Assembly: GCF_963678635.1 (NCBI RefSeq)
Contig: NC_087065.1
Location: 2,170,001 to 2,234,000, forward strand
Direction: 5' to 3'
DNA from: Symsagittifera roscoffensis
Taxonomy: Eukaryota; Xenacoelomorpha; Acoela; Convolutidae
Length of the DNA: 64,000 nucleotides
How positions within the stretch are numbered: position 1 is the first letter of the stretch; each line of letters begins with the position of its first letter. The notes under the pieces were generated by a model, which was not told where the DNA came from, ran no database searches, and saw only the letters and a program-made list of their open reading frames with translations. The translations under genes were made by a program, and so were the position numbers. Of the stretch, positions 42,996-53,898 are shown piece by piece.

Positions 42996-45477
42996 AAATA
43001 TTGATTTTTCTCCAACTCCTTTTCCTAATAATCTCCGATCAGAACATAAATCTTTCTCCCCGCACAGGACCCCAAGACTTATTAGTAACACATTACGATT
43101 GTGAAGAAAATGAACAAAAACACTACACAAATATGCAATAAATCAAGTATCACAATGCGAAACAGAACCACAAGCTATAGAAACTACAAATGTAATAGCG
43201 ACACTCTATTCAAAAGCCCGAGCAACAACAGTCATAGGATATAAATTTACAGCAACATCTTCCGAAAAGAAAGTACATTGTTCACAAGTTTCAATCGGAA
43301 ATAAAAACCGACTTGACCATGAATCATTCTACCAAAGTAATATAGAACGACTTCTTCATCTAAAACCCGATGATTGTAAAAACGACCTACTCAGATTAAA
43401 CATCACAAGAAATAAAAACACTGACAGGAAAATAGTATATTTTCAAGTCTTTGCCGATTCTGTACATCAAGCAGAACTTGAAAGATATCAAGGACATATA
43501 AAACTAGATGGAAAATATCCATTCAACGGCGCACACGGAAGATTAACTTATGACATACACGATAAGCACTGGATACCACACATTGGTATAAATAACCCAT
43601 CAAACTGCAAAGCAGACACAAAAAATAGAGGATATCAAGAAATAATGTTTTTCGATTGGAAAATACAACTCGAAAAAATACAGCCCACACGAGATATATC
43701 TTCAAGTAGCAAAAATACACGCTCGAATGATAAAAATTTACGAAAAGTATTTTATACAATCAATTCCATATGAACAAGTAAATCCATCTCGAAAACAAAG
43801 TACTGATTTTCGAAACATCCATAATATAGAAAATAAATTAACACGTTTTCAAATATATCAAGAAACAAAAATCGCATGCAAATACAGAAATCCACTTCAC
43901 AAAACACAATATTCTGAAATATTAGTTGAATACGAAAAAGGTTTCGACATGACCACTGGAAAAATAAAAATTGACCCTTATGCCACAAGTCATCCTCTAC
44001 ACGAAGGAACATCATATATACCAGTTAGATTTCAAAAAAGTGATGGTCAACCTGGTGGACATCTAAAGCCACATGACACTAGAAGCACACGTTTACAAGA
44101 ACTATCACTAATGAATAATTCCTATTTTGGTAATATCCACTATGATATCCACTTTGATATGAAATTAGACTACACAATTAGTCGAATTTTTTAGGAAATA
44201 ACACTCTCTGAATTAGAAACACTTCACCAACTATGCGAATTAGAACGAACACAAATCCTACAATCACTTGCACTAACAGTATTAAAAATACCCTACGCAG
44301 GATATTTATTATCAGGAAACAGATCAAATTTTCTAGACTACGAAGGAAACATTTTATGGTTTTATACTTGTACCAAAAAAGTATCACCACTATATGTTTT
44401 TGAAGACAAAAAATGCTATAAAAGATTCCCTATATTCTATAAAAATAAAGTACATTTTGTTGACACACTTTCAAGACGAACATATTTCTGGGATACCTCA
44501 GTCCCATGTGGTTTAGAAAATAGCCACAATGTAGTACAATTGAACCCAGATGAAGAAAAATATTATCTTCTCACCCCATACCCCACATTAATATAATCAC
44601 TCAAAAATTTTCACCCGAAAGCATTAGAGCTATTGCTCGAAACCCAAATATCGATTTACAATCAATTGGAATATATTCAAAATCAGATATCCAACATCAA
44701 ATTAGAACACAACAATTCCAGGAATTATTAACACAAATGGACACTATACAAAGACAATCAATTGACCAAAACTTACGCAAACTTGCCGAAACCGCAGGAT
44801 TTGCAGATATCTATACACAAGATTATAGCGGATATTTTAAAGACATTAAAGACTATATATATCTAAACGGTGAAAAACACAGACCACAAGATATTTCACC
44901 CATAAATATTTTTAGCTTTGTTACACTAAAAAATGAAATTCTCGATTTTCTAGGATGGCCCTATTACATCTTAGAAAAATTAACTATCTTATACGCAATG
45001 TTTAACTTTATAGGATTTCTTTTTTCATTTTTAAAAGGAATCTATAACACATGTGCTATACACACACAAGTAAATAGACAAGCAAGTGTAGCACGCATAC
45101 TATTTGCAGGATTTTTTGGTATTTTTTCATCATCAATAAACAAAATTCTTCTAGACGCACAAATAAAAGAATATAACACAAAAATAGCGACAAGACAGAA
45201 CACGTACGACGAAGAACATAAAAATGTAGAAGTAACGCCTACCGCACCACAGTTGCCACCCCTACCACAAAACCATCCATTATCATTAGTCTCACGTAAT
45301 TTCCGAAACCTAGCAATCACAAATAACCCAAATTCAAGACCAAATATACCACAAAGTCCCATCCAACATATAATGACACATCATTCACAAAATGATAATA
45401 CATACGAACAAATAATAGAACAACCCCATACCACCACTTTTAAGTCTCAAAATAATCATTTTTTTAGCCCACGATGA
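42983..45477 (+). pseudogene. Envelope-like glycoprotein region, element B, copy 2
   Basis: Same organisation as copy 1: a signal-peptide ORF 42983-43141, ectodomain in a second frame, TAG at about 44192, continuation to about 44596, and a third frame from about 44600 to 45477. The last is intact here over 246 codons (44737-45477), including two hydrophobic segments (about 44990-45060 and 45085-45150) and a Pro-rich tail. A 122-bp loss near 43700 removes the block around the VWFPEDTC motif. The interruptions shared with copy 1 predate the duplication. Confidence 0.55.
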
Positions 45478-46618
45478 GCCGACAACTTGGATCCCTACGC
45501 CGCTCAAATTCCCATCCAACCAACCTCAACACTCCAATTACAATAATTCCACTTTTTGCTTTCCCGCCACCCGATTTCCCAACTAGTAATAAAACATCAA
45601 GCATGGATTCAGACACTAATTCAGATATTTCAGTTTTATACTCCATTTCACAACTCAATAACCCTAATATAGAAACCCCTGATGAATTTGCAGACTCCGA
45701 ACCATCTCCATCCAATAATTTTCAAACCAACTCCTCAGTTTTTTCACAACCCCCTTTTCAACCAATCCCATCAAATAACCCACTTCCGTCCGTCTCTTAT
45801 GCTTCACAAGTAACCCCAACCTACTCTTCATTTCATTCAGACCGATCATCCAATTCTCCAGATATTCCCCAAATCTCCCAAGAACTCGGTAATTTTATCA
45901 CCCTACAACAACAACTATTACACCCTAACACCCTCACTATAAATCAGATTTCCTCCACAATAGAATCCTCAAACCCACCTACTCCTACACCCTCTTCAGC
46001 TTTTACTGCATCATTAGCACAATCATCCACATCCACCGAATCATCAAATAGCACTAACCGAGCTTATCGCACTTTTAAAAAAAATTCCCAAACCATCCAT
46101 TCCCAACCAAACCAGGAACAGCTCGTGAATATATTAATCATCCACACCACACCAACACGAAATATTTCCTAGCAATCACCCTACCTTCATTTTCACAATA
46201 TATTTTAAACACCCCTCACGACACTAACGACACACGTAGTTTTGTAGATGAACATGTTTTAATGCCTACACTTCATTGGACATCATATTATCATTTTACT
46301 AATCCCCTTTGCCTGCCACTATCTAATACTCATAGAGATATAGAGAAGAATAAAGATATGCTATATAGACTCACAGCAACACTAACACCTAGACAATTCA
46401 CCTATATAGGATATAAAAATTCACTAAAAACATTCACTGCACCCCGAGCTAACGAATTTACACTAGAATATTACGACCATAATATCATCCGAACTAATCA
46501 AGACCAATTTTTAGATGACGACCGCTTCGCTAACCCACAACTAACAGAAAAATGTTTCATCAAAACACCATATGTATTCAAACTCAATATTTTTGATCGA
46601 AAATTTCTGAAGCACTAA
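45474..46618 (+). pseudogene. Post-env ORF D1, copy 2 (frameshifted)
   Basis: Same start overlap (ATGA) with env as in copy 1. The ORF 45474-46172 is broken by a 1-nt change in an A-run near 46075; the C-terminal part is open again at 46262-46618. Otherwise nearly identical to 37523-38668. Confidence 0.6.
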
Positions 46619-46623
46619 CTAAC

Positions 46624-47339
46624 ATGCAAGCTTACGAAAGTTTTAAAGAAAAATTTCAATTATTTTCACTAACCTTCCACTTCCTTGCACCACATGAACG
46701 CGATTTGCACTGCTCACACGACATGATGTTACGCACTATACAAACCACACATATACATATTATCGCATCATACAAAATGATTTTGATCTACACACTCCAT
46801 CAAGACAACAACACCATCGTTTTCAGTTTCTTAACTCTAAGTACACTTCGCCATTTTTCCTAAATTTCACATATTGCATCAAAGATACTAACCTCCACGG
46901 CATCCTCCGCAATTATGACCCAATAACACAAATGTATATATTTTGTCCCATCACGAAGACCTTTAATGCTGAAGAATTCAGACCCTTCCTTATCCCACAT
47001 GAATTTATCCAACCTATAGAAATCCCTATATTAGAATTCATCCACAATACTAAATACAATCACAAAATATATTATCTCATTCAAAACACACCTTATGAGT
47101 TTGCAGTTGGCACCGAAGAACTAAAAACTATTAAAGCACTTCAATTGCTTTGGCCACTGCTTCAAACTAAAAACATCATTCGCATACTAGCAAAATTACT
47201 AACAAATGAAGACAAGATACACGACATCTTCCCCCACGGTTTTTTTTTTCGACGACTAACAGGTAAGTATAATTTATACATACTCTTCACTAATAAATTT
47301 AAATTAATACTGACTATTCTTTACTCATGTTTCATTTAG
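46624..47339 (+). pseudogene. Post-env ORF D2, copy 2 (frameshifted)
   Basis: ATG 46624. The ORF breaks near 46740, where small changes relative to copy 1 shift the frame, and re-opens from 46932 to 47339. It runs a little further than in copy 1 because of an indel in the T-run at 47243. The donor-like CAGGTAAGT at about 47259 lies inside this extended frame. Confidence 0.55.
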
Positions 47340-48632
47340 ATTTTTAGTCCTCATCCCACGATCATCTGCAAAAAACAGAAAAGAAAAATAAAAAATAAAA
47401 TTTGTTAAAATTCTTCTAAACTCTATTAATATTTTGCACTAGATAAATATAAAAAAATTCATACCAATGTAGTAAATTAATTTATAAATTTTTTTCCCAA
47501 AAGCAGTAAATTTCATACTGATGAAAATTTATAACTTAACTTTCCCCCAAAACTAGCGGTAAAATTAAAATTCTATGTAGTAAATTGATAAAATGAAAAT
47601 GCAGTACTAACCTTTTGATATTTTTATTCACTCGCACAGGAATTCTATCCAAACTCGCACAGCTCGCCCACGAAGAATTGTTTAAATAATGAATTTCAGT
47701 TTCAAGTTTTAACACTCAACAACTCTAACACACGATAACAAGTTTCAAACTTTCCTTTAACCCGGTTGGAAAGGAATTATATACTAAACCAAACTAACCA
47801 ACGCAGCTTACTAAACACCACAAATCATAAAATAACAGCATGACTACGAAAAGAAAACCAACGGTACCCAAACCGGATTAACCCAGTTTAAAACTGGATA
47901 ATTTATTCTTTTGAAGACTATTATGAAGTCTAAGAAAGAAATAATTAAACACAAAAAGTCGAAAGACAAACCCATAACAAAAACAATTTGAATTTTGAAA
48001 AAAGGACACAACCAAAGGAACATAAGAAAGATCAATATAAACCCAACATAAAAAGTTATCACATAACAGGACCTCTCAAAGAAACCGCACGAAATCATAC
48101 TCCCACTCCTGGCCTAACCCAACAGAGAGGACGTCCTGAGCATGCTCTATAGCCGGCCTAACCCACCGCGCTACATCCACGCTTTGTGACCACACTTCTA
48201 TTTTTAATAAGAGGTACTCAAGGGTGAGTAACTCTTCAAAATAACCGATCTAAAACAAAATGCTTTTGTGAAAACAACTAACTAAAATCATAATTAAAAC
48301 GCTGAACTAATAAAAATTTTATAAAATGTAAATCACACTTTGCAGTATATAGATCAGCATACAACAACAAAGACGAACATCCAAAGACAAAATGACCCCA
48401 CTACACTCGAAAAAGAATGGCCAACCACAACCAATATGCCGTCCACAATCACAACTCAAAGGATTTAGAGTACGACTTGACTTCGCAGAAAAGGACTTCA
48501 TTGAATTAGACCAATGACCACCTCGATGTTCAAGTATACGTACAGATCCGAGTTACAAGGCATCCCCTCCACGCACAATCTCCACGCCATTCCCAGACGA
48601 GGATCTCCACGCCATTCCCAGACGAGGATACT
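47340..48632. other. 3' untranslated region of element B
   Basis: About 1.3 kb without a coding ORF on the plus strand. It contains a tRNA/SINE-like segment on the minus strand (48110-48177) and a 25-bp direct repeat (CTCCACGCCATTCCCAGACG, units at about 48581-48605 and 48606-48630) just before the LTR. A classical purine-rich tract next to the LTR is not seen; GACGAGGATACT is the adjoining sequence. Confidence 0.55.
48110..48177 (-). repeat. tRNA-like / SINE-head-like segment
   Basis: On the minus strand GGATGTAGCGCGGTGGGTTA fits a Pol III box A (TRGCNNAGYNGG-type, one mismatch). About 45 nt downstream is GGGTTAGGCCAGGAG, a poor box B. The GGGTTAGGCC block occurs twice. This may be a decayed tRNA-derived SINE head in the B 3' region, or a coincidence. 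Confidence 0.25.
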
Positions 48633-48913
48633 TGTAATTTCAGCACCAGAGAGATTTGAATTTAACTTAGAAATTAGTTGTCTCTCCGAGAGAACTTCAG
48701 CAGCCGCAATAAACCAGTATACTCTAGATCTATTGAGCCTAGCAGAGACTAGTTAAACACCCTGAGACTAGAAAGTATAAGAGTAAGATTAGGATCGGTA
48801 TTAGACTAAGAAGTTGCACGAATCTATCCGGCCGAAAATAAGATAGCGTGACGAGCAGACGGTGTACCCTATCCGAAATTACTCTATGAGTTAACCACAT
48901 CGATCCTAACTCA
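48633..48913 (+). repeat. 3' LTR of element B (281 bp)
   Basis: Identical in length to the two 5'-side copies and different by 2 positions from copy 1 and about 4 from copy 2 (by eye). The right flank ATAAA does not match the TTACT that precedes the left LTRs. Confidence 0.93.
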
Positions 48914-48921
48914 ATAAAATA

Positions 48922-50480
48922 AACATGTTGAAATTAACAACAATTTTCTAGTTTGGTGGCAAATCGAATCTCCGAAGTTCCAGAAAGCCCAACTGTCGTT
49001 GAGTGGTCTTATCTCTCGCGCAATAATGGTCCAGCTGACTTGGTGCTCGTGTATTGCAGAAAATGTATTGAAAGTAGCAACTGGGTCAAAAGTTTTCACT
49101 ACCTCAAGTCCACTGATTGGCCTGTCAAACTAGACTTGGACCACGAAGAAATGAGCTACATGTAAAATATCCTTTGGAGCACAAAAACTAGCGAATCAGT
49201 TTTTATTTGGGAAAAACGCAGCTCCTTTCCGAAACTTTAGCATTTTATCGTTTGCGCAGAAAGGTTGAAAACGTTTATACGATAACCAATCCACTTGAGT
49301 GGCAAGATGATAAAACGACGCTGATGCGACTAGCTCAGACACAGTCACTTTCGACCGAAAGCATAGTATTAAGCAGCAATCAGCCAGTCAAGATGTCTAC
49401 TCAGCTAACACATTTTCTTCACCGCATTTTTAGCCTAATTGGAACCCCAAGATCCACTGGCCGTATTCGTCGTCGTCAGTTTTGATTTCAAGAATTCACT
49501 AGTCTTGATCAGCTGTCAATTTGTTTTCTTCCCTTTTTTGTCTGCTGAATAACCATGAGTAAATTTATCATCTCCGGTCAGTTATACAAGTTGAGTACGC
49601 TGTTTTGGGGTTTCTTTATTCCCTCCGTGCCATCGAACATCGTTGCCTTCATTTTAAAAAACGTAAGACGAAAATTGTCGAAACAATGATTTACCAAAAG
49701 AACGCTTGAGCTATCGGCAAACATCATTTTCCAATTGTGGAGCGGACTCTTCTGATCCTTTTTAGTTAAGATCCGCCGAAGCTGAGAAAAACGTTCTGGT
49801 TTCTAGTTCACGTGCATACCAACGCGCGCAGTCCATGTAGAAAAAGTTCCGTCTATGGTCACAGCTTCTTGCTTCACGTAAAACAATCAACTTCTTGCTA
49901 TACGCTGAACTTTCACGGTTTTCTTGCCCAATGACGGGAAGGAAGAAACATTGTCAACGCGTCAAAAAACTTCTATGATTATCACGGACTGAAAAAAGCG
50001 TGCACCGGCGTTTCCCGAAAAAATATCATGAAATTTCAATCAACTGTGATCCCTATCACCGTGGCGTTTGGGAGAGATTAGTCCGTAGGACAAGAATTTT
50101 TTTACTCAAATTTTTTGGTAAAAATTAACGGATGACATCTTTTAAACCACATTTTGTCTTGTAGAGCAAAGTTTTAACGCTCACTCGCAGTTCCGAAGCT
50201 GACAACTTCCAATCGTTGACACTAAATCATTTTTTGTTGGGAAAAAGCAGCGGCAGCTTCAAATCTCATTTCGATGAAGACTTTGATCACCGTAAGCGAT
50301 GAAAACATTTGCCGACAATCAATAAACCATAACCATAATTAAAGGTGAAGAACATATTAACGACGAGAAACCTACGCTCATAGCGAGCCAGAAAGATATT
50401 GATAAACTTAAGTAGACAAGGATAATTTTTCAAAAATATTTCCATAAGCTCGAATTTGTGCAACTGGATAGAAACTCTTT
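48922..50480 (+). pseudogene. BEL/Pao retrotransposon pol remnant: post-RNase H region and integrase
   Basis: Continuation of the remnant at 13690-14681. The ORF 48953-49165 has VANRISEV, WSYLSRNNGPADL and a final STDWP, as in the BEL/Pao RNase H-integrase junction. The ORF 49207-49485 has the HFLHRIFSLIG ... GRIRRRQF region. Further on, IPTRAVHVEKV (about 49815-49850) and HRGVWERLVR (50057-50086, catalytic Glu) identify the integrase core, and a degenerate C-terminal part runs to about 50480. Many frameshifts; no function. Confidence 0.75.
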
Positions 50481-50524
50481 ATTGAACAGCTCACTTCGCG
50501 TTTCGCATTTTTTTTTATCTTAGA

Positions 50525-50911
50525 ACAGTAGGAATGCCGACCCAAAGGCATTCCTACTGTTTTTGAGATATCCACTTATTTTGAGATATCCATTTCTGGC
50601 TGACTGACCTAAAATTTTTTCTAAAGGAGCCTTCAGCGCCAATCTATACTAATTTTGAGGGGGAAGCACGCGCCGAAAAAACGCGGTTTTTTGGTCAAAA
50701 TTTTCCAAAAAAGGCCTAGAAACGCTATTTTTGGCCTGTTTTCCAGAATTTTGCCTACGGCGCAAAAAAATGGGCCAAAACAGGGTCTTTATAGTGGTTT
50801 GGGAGAGCTCAAAAAACCAATTTGGTCGTTCTAGAAAAAAAAGGTCGTCAAAATTTTCAAAACTTTTTTGAAAATCCGCCCCCCTCGAGAAATTCCTAGA
50901 TCCTCGCCTGT
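50525..50911 (-). mobile_element. Third copy of the hAT-like MITE family
   Basis: The inverse of 2306-2726 is recognisable through GGCTGACTGACCTAAAATTTTT, AGCGCCAA, TTTTGCCTACGGCGC, TTTGGGAGAGCTC and the end CCCCCTCGAGAAATTCCTAGATCC. The right terminus is mutated (CCTCGCCTG for CCGCCCCTG) and the left terminus is replaced by a palindrome (ACAGTAGGAATGCC / GGCATTCCTACTGT at 50526-50561). It lies in the BEL/Pao remnant or just beyond it. Confidence 0.75.
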
Positions 50912-52783
50912 ATAAAAATCTTTGCAAATAGCCTTTCAGAAACATTTTTTCGCAAACTCAATGGACATCAGACAAGAAAAGATCCTCAAAATTTTTTAAT
51001 AATTCTAGCGCAACCCATGATTTTAAAACGTGAAGCAATTATTTTTCGCAAACGACAATTGGTACCATACGAAAAAGTGAAAATTTACGCATAGCAACTT
51101 GCCATAACAATTTTACAACATTATCTCAGTTTCTTATATGGTTTGACAATGCACAGCAATCAACGGTCATGCCTTAGGGATTGTGGGATTCAGAGTAGAT
51201 TAAGTCAAGGAACTGTTAATCAAAGACCCTCGATGAAGTGGTCTTGCTATGAACTGTCACCTGTCGAATGGCAACGAACGGTCGCTTGCGACGAATTGTT
51301 GGCTTGCCATTCAACCCGAAGTTTTATCTGTACAAATTCCCTCTGGCAAATGACTGAATTGACGAATGTAACCAACCGAGTTTTTTTAAAAGATTCTAGA
51401 GACGAAGGAAAACTAGAGTAACACTAAGATTTGATATTGCATCTCGGAGTTGCACGATTCATATCCGGGCGGAAACAGAAATCGTCTCCGCCCGGACGAG
51501 TAAATACGGCATGGCTAGGAACAAAAACCACTTGATGAGAAAGATATTTTAACCCAGCTCACATTTTAACAAAAACTTTCAGACGTTTGCTCTCAAACTA
51601 TATGGTTTGTACTGACGTCGTGAAAAGTTTTTTCTTTCAGAGACTGACAGTTATTAGCTGTTCGACTGAGAAGCCCAGAACCCTCTGGAAGGGATGCCAA
51701 CTGGACAGCAGGGGCAGGATTGCCAAATACAACTCTCTCGTCACTCCCCTCAGTAGGCTGCGTTTTCCAATCTAGTTGCTAGCATCGGGATCCCCAAAAC
51801 TTGAGATTTTGATTTTATCAGTGTTTTGTTTTCAAAAAAATCGAAAAGTTGAAAATTCTCTCAGTTTTTTGATGTCAGTAAGGCATATGGGAATTGGTTG
51901 CAACATCTCTGAAAGATTAAAAATTAGTTTTACAAAAATTATGACAAGATTTCAAATGGCGCTGGTAGTTTCAAATGGCGCTATTCTCATGAAATTTTTC
52001 AACAATCCAAAATCGTTGAAAGTTCCTATTCGCTAAAGGGTCCGTGCGGAAATCAAAATCAAAATTGGAAGAAAAAAGAATTTTAGCTGTGCGTAAAAAT
52101 GAGTTTTGCTGATTTAGAATTTTAGCAAAAATTGAGTTTTGTTGTACAATCTAGTCGGGTCGGGCAAGTTTTGGAAAACATTTTTTTTTCATTTTTTTAA
52201 AAAAATGTTTGGTACTATTTAAGATTTAGTTTTTTGCCAATGCGTCTTAGATCTGGCAATAATCGGAACTTCATGTATCTGCATACTTTCCAATCGCTCG
52301 GTTTTAATGTTAGTGCGCTGTATGTAATTGCTTTATTTGATGCTTTCGAAATTTTTGAACACTCAACTCTGATTGACTGAAATTAATTTTCGATCATTCG
52401 ATTTCTCCAGCATAGGTGACGCCAAAATTGCCAAATAAACAAAAAAAAGTGACGGAATATTTGTGCTCATTTTTGATAAAATTTCAAAGTTATCATCTAA
52501 GACATAAGAGCTCAAAATCAAGAAGATATTTTACCTGCGACCAATTTTCGTAAAATTACCAGATTTTAAAATTGCCAATTTTAGATAACAACGTGCAAAA
52601 CTTTCCGTGCACTACTAAATAACAAGAGGCAACTCAAGTGTTTTTAATTTTATCTGTTTAAAAAAGATAATATTTTACACATAAAATCAATTTCTTGATG
52701 TTTTAAACAAATCTATTTTTTCCAAGATGATAGATTGGCATCTAATGTTAGTGTAATTTTCTTATTGGAAACTAAAATTGAAT
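50912..52783. other. Unassigned stretch right of the BEL/Pao remnant
   Basis: No gene recognised. Open frames of 92 codons (51143-51421) and 62 codons (51587-51775) have no known motif. A GC-rich hairpin (TCCGGGCGGA / TCCGCCCGGA, 51464-51496) stands out in otherwise AT-rich DNA. The remainder is A/T-rich and broken. Confidence 0.4.
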
Positions 52784-53045
52784 CTGGCAATTAAACGATG
52801 TCAGAAATTAAACGATGTCAAAAATTTTAGAATAAAAAGTTCAAATTTTTCTGATGAAGAAAACGGCGAGTAATTTTTATTGATTACTTTTCTCGAACAT
52901 CAGTAAACTACGTTTTAAATAAACTTTACTGATGTTTGAGAAAAGCAATCAATAAAAAATGACTCGTGTTTTCTTCATCAGACAAGTTTCAACTTTGTAT
53001 TCCACAATTTTTGGCGGAAGTTTCTGACATCATTTAGTTTCCGGG
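52784..53045. mobile_element. Foldback-like inverted repeat (about 260 bp)
   Basis: Left arm 52784-52907 and right arm 52925-53045 are imperfect reverse complements of each other over about 120 bp, with a 17-nt loop. The best part is CTGATGAAGAAAAC ... TTACTGATG on either side. The left arm carries a 16-bp tandem doubling (AAATTAAACGATGTCA twice). This matches foldback or MITE-type elements or a hairpin-RNA source. It ends about 110 bp left of element C. Confidence 0.8.
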
Positions 53046-53156
53046 TTGCTCTCGATACAAGAAATTCATATCGTACTTTTGCGTAACATAAAATTTCGTA
53101 TTATGCAATTTATCCACGAATTTTTCCACGAATTTCCATCTATGAAAAGTGTATGA

Positions 53157-53368
53157 TAATAAAAATATAGATTTACCACTGGTAACTATTGTATCTAACT
53201 AAAGTTAAAAGAGAATAAAAGTATTGGTTGAATTAAAACTGACTGTAGTCTAAAAAGAGCAACTAGTGATCCGAAGTCCACTGGACTTCGTAGAGTGAAC
53301 ATTGACTGGTACGTAATTAGATAATAGAGGTCAAGGTTATAACATACTAAAAATACTGAATCACAACA
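53157..53368 (-). repeat. LTR of element C (3' LTR in element orientation)
   Basis: Direct repeat of 59300-59511. On the minus strand it begins TGTTGTGATTC and ends TTTTATTA. It contains a palindrome around the CCGAAGTCCACTGGACTTCG block (53271-53290). Confidence 0.95.
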
Positions 53369-53377
53369 TTCCCCACT
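53369..53377 (-). other. Polypurine tract of element C
   Basis: AGTGGGGAA on the minus strand directly adjoins the 3' LTR, as in element A. Confidence 0.75.
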
Positions 53378-53898
53378 GCACAAAAATTAATATCTGCCCG
53401 CTCGTCGATGTAGCCAATATCACACAAATACTCCATCTCCTCTCGCTCCGCCAGGGCCAAAATTGAAACAAAAAGTAACCACGTTTAGCACCAATGGACA
53501 TTTACAGAGAGTACAAATTACAATGGAGGTGATTATATGGTAATATATACAGGCTACTTACAGGTTTACACAGATATCAACGCTGAATGTACAAAATGAT
53601 ATGTACAACTGGGGTTATGTAGCATTTATACAATTAAAGCAAACTAACTAAATCACTAACTAGATAATAATAAAAAATTTGGGTTATCCAATGGATAAAA
53701 GCTAAAGCAAATACGAAAGATATCATGTTACCGGAGTTTAACAGTTTTCAGAGTTTAAGGCCGTGGAGTTATATCTAACATGGAAGTTATCGGCCTCTCT
53801 TCTTACATCAGCGTCAATTCCCGAGAATATGTCAATGCCATCATCATCCTGGGTATTACTAGTGTGGTTTCCGCAACCAGTGTCGTATGGCGTGGAAT
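53378..53898. other. 3' non-coding region of element C
   Basis: About 520 bp between the pol tail and the PPT on the element strand. No ORF or structural feature is recognised. Confidence 0.5.

Larger units (their letters stand above)
39387..47325. repeat. Tandem duplication 3, copy 2 (about 7.9 kb)
   Basis: Second copy of 31826-39386. It begins inside the integrase gene at CAAAACATTAAAGG and ends where copy 1 ended (TTCTTTACTCA), then continues into the 3' region. Compared with copy 1 it keeps the 542-bp part of the Ser/Pro/Thr ORF but lacks 122 bp of env ectodomain (equivalent of 35629-35750). The two copies therefore carry complementary lesions. Confidence 0.93.
21539..48913 (+). mobile_element. 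Giant env-bearing LTR retroelement B (Ty3/gypsy-type), tandemly duplicated inside
   Basis: LTR to LTR 27.4 kb as it stands. Removing one copy of the 1646-bp gag duplication and of the 7561-bp 3'-half duplication leaves about 18 kb, far above the usual 5-12 kb for LTR elements. Pol order is protease, RT, RNase H, integrase, as in Ty3/gypsy and retroviruses. Additional ORFs lie in the leader, between integrase and env, and after env. LTRs are about 99% identical, pointing to recent insertion, but the ORFs are interrupted at many positions. It is nested in a LINE remnant inside a BEL/Pao remnant. Confidence 0.88.

Noticed and set aside
16741-48913. Two separate B elements sharing an LTR (an LTR-LTR-LTR tandem)
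   Set aside because: Duplication 1 also contains BEL/Pao and LINE sequence left of the LTR, so it is a segmental duplication of the locus and not LTR-LTR recombination.
48914-49490. Initial idea that these are exons of a host gene
   Set aside because: The VANRISEV, NNGPADL and later TRAVHVE and GVWERLVR blocks, in this order, identify a BEL/Pao pol remnant instead.
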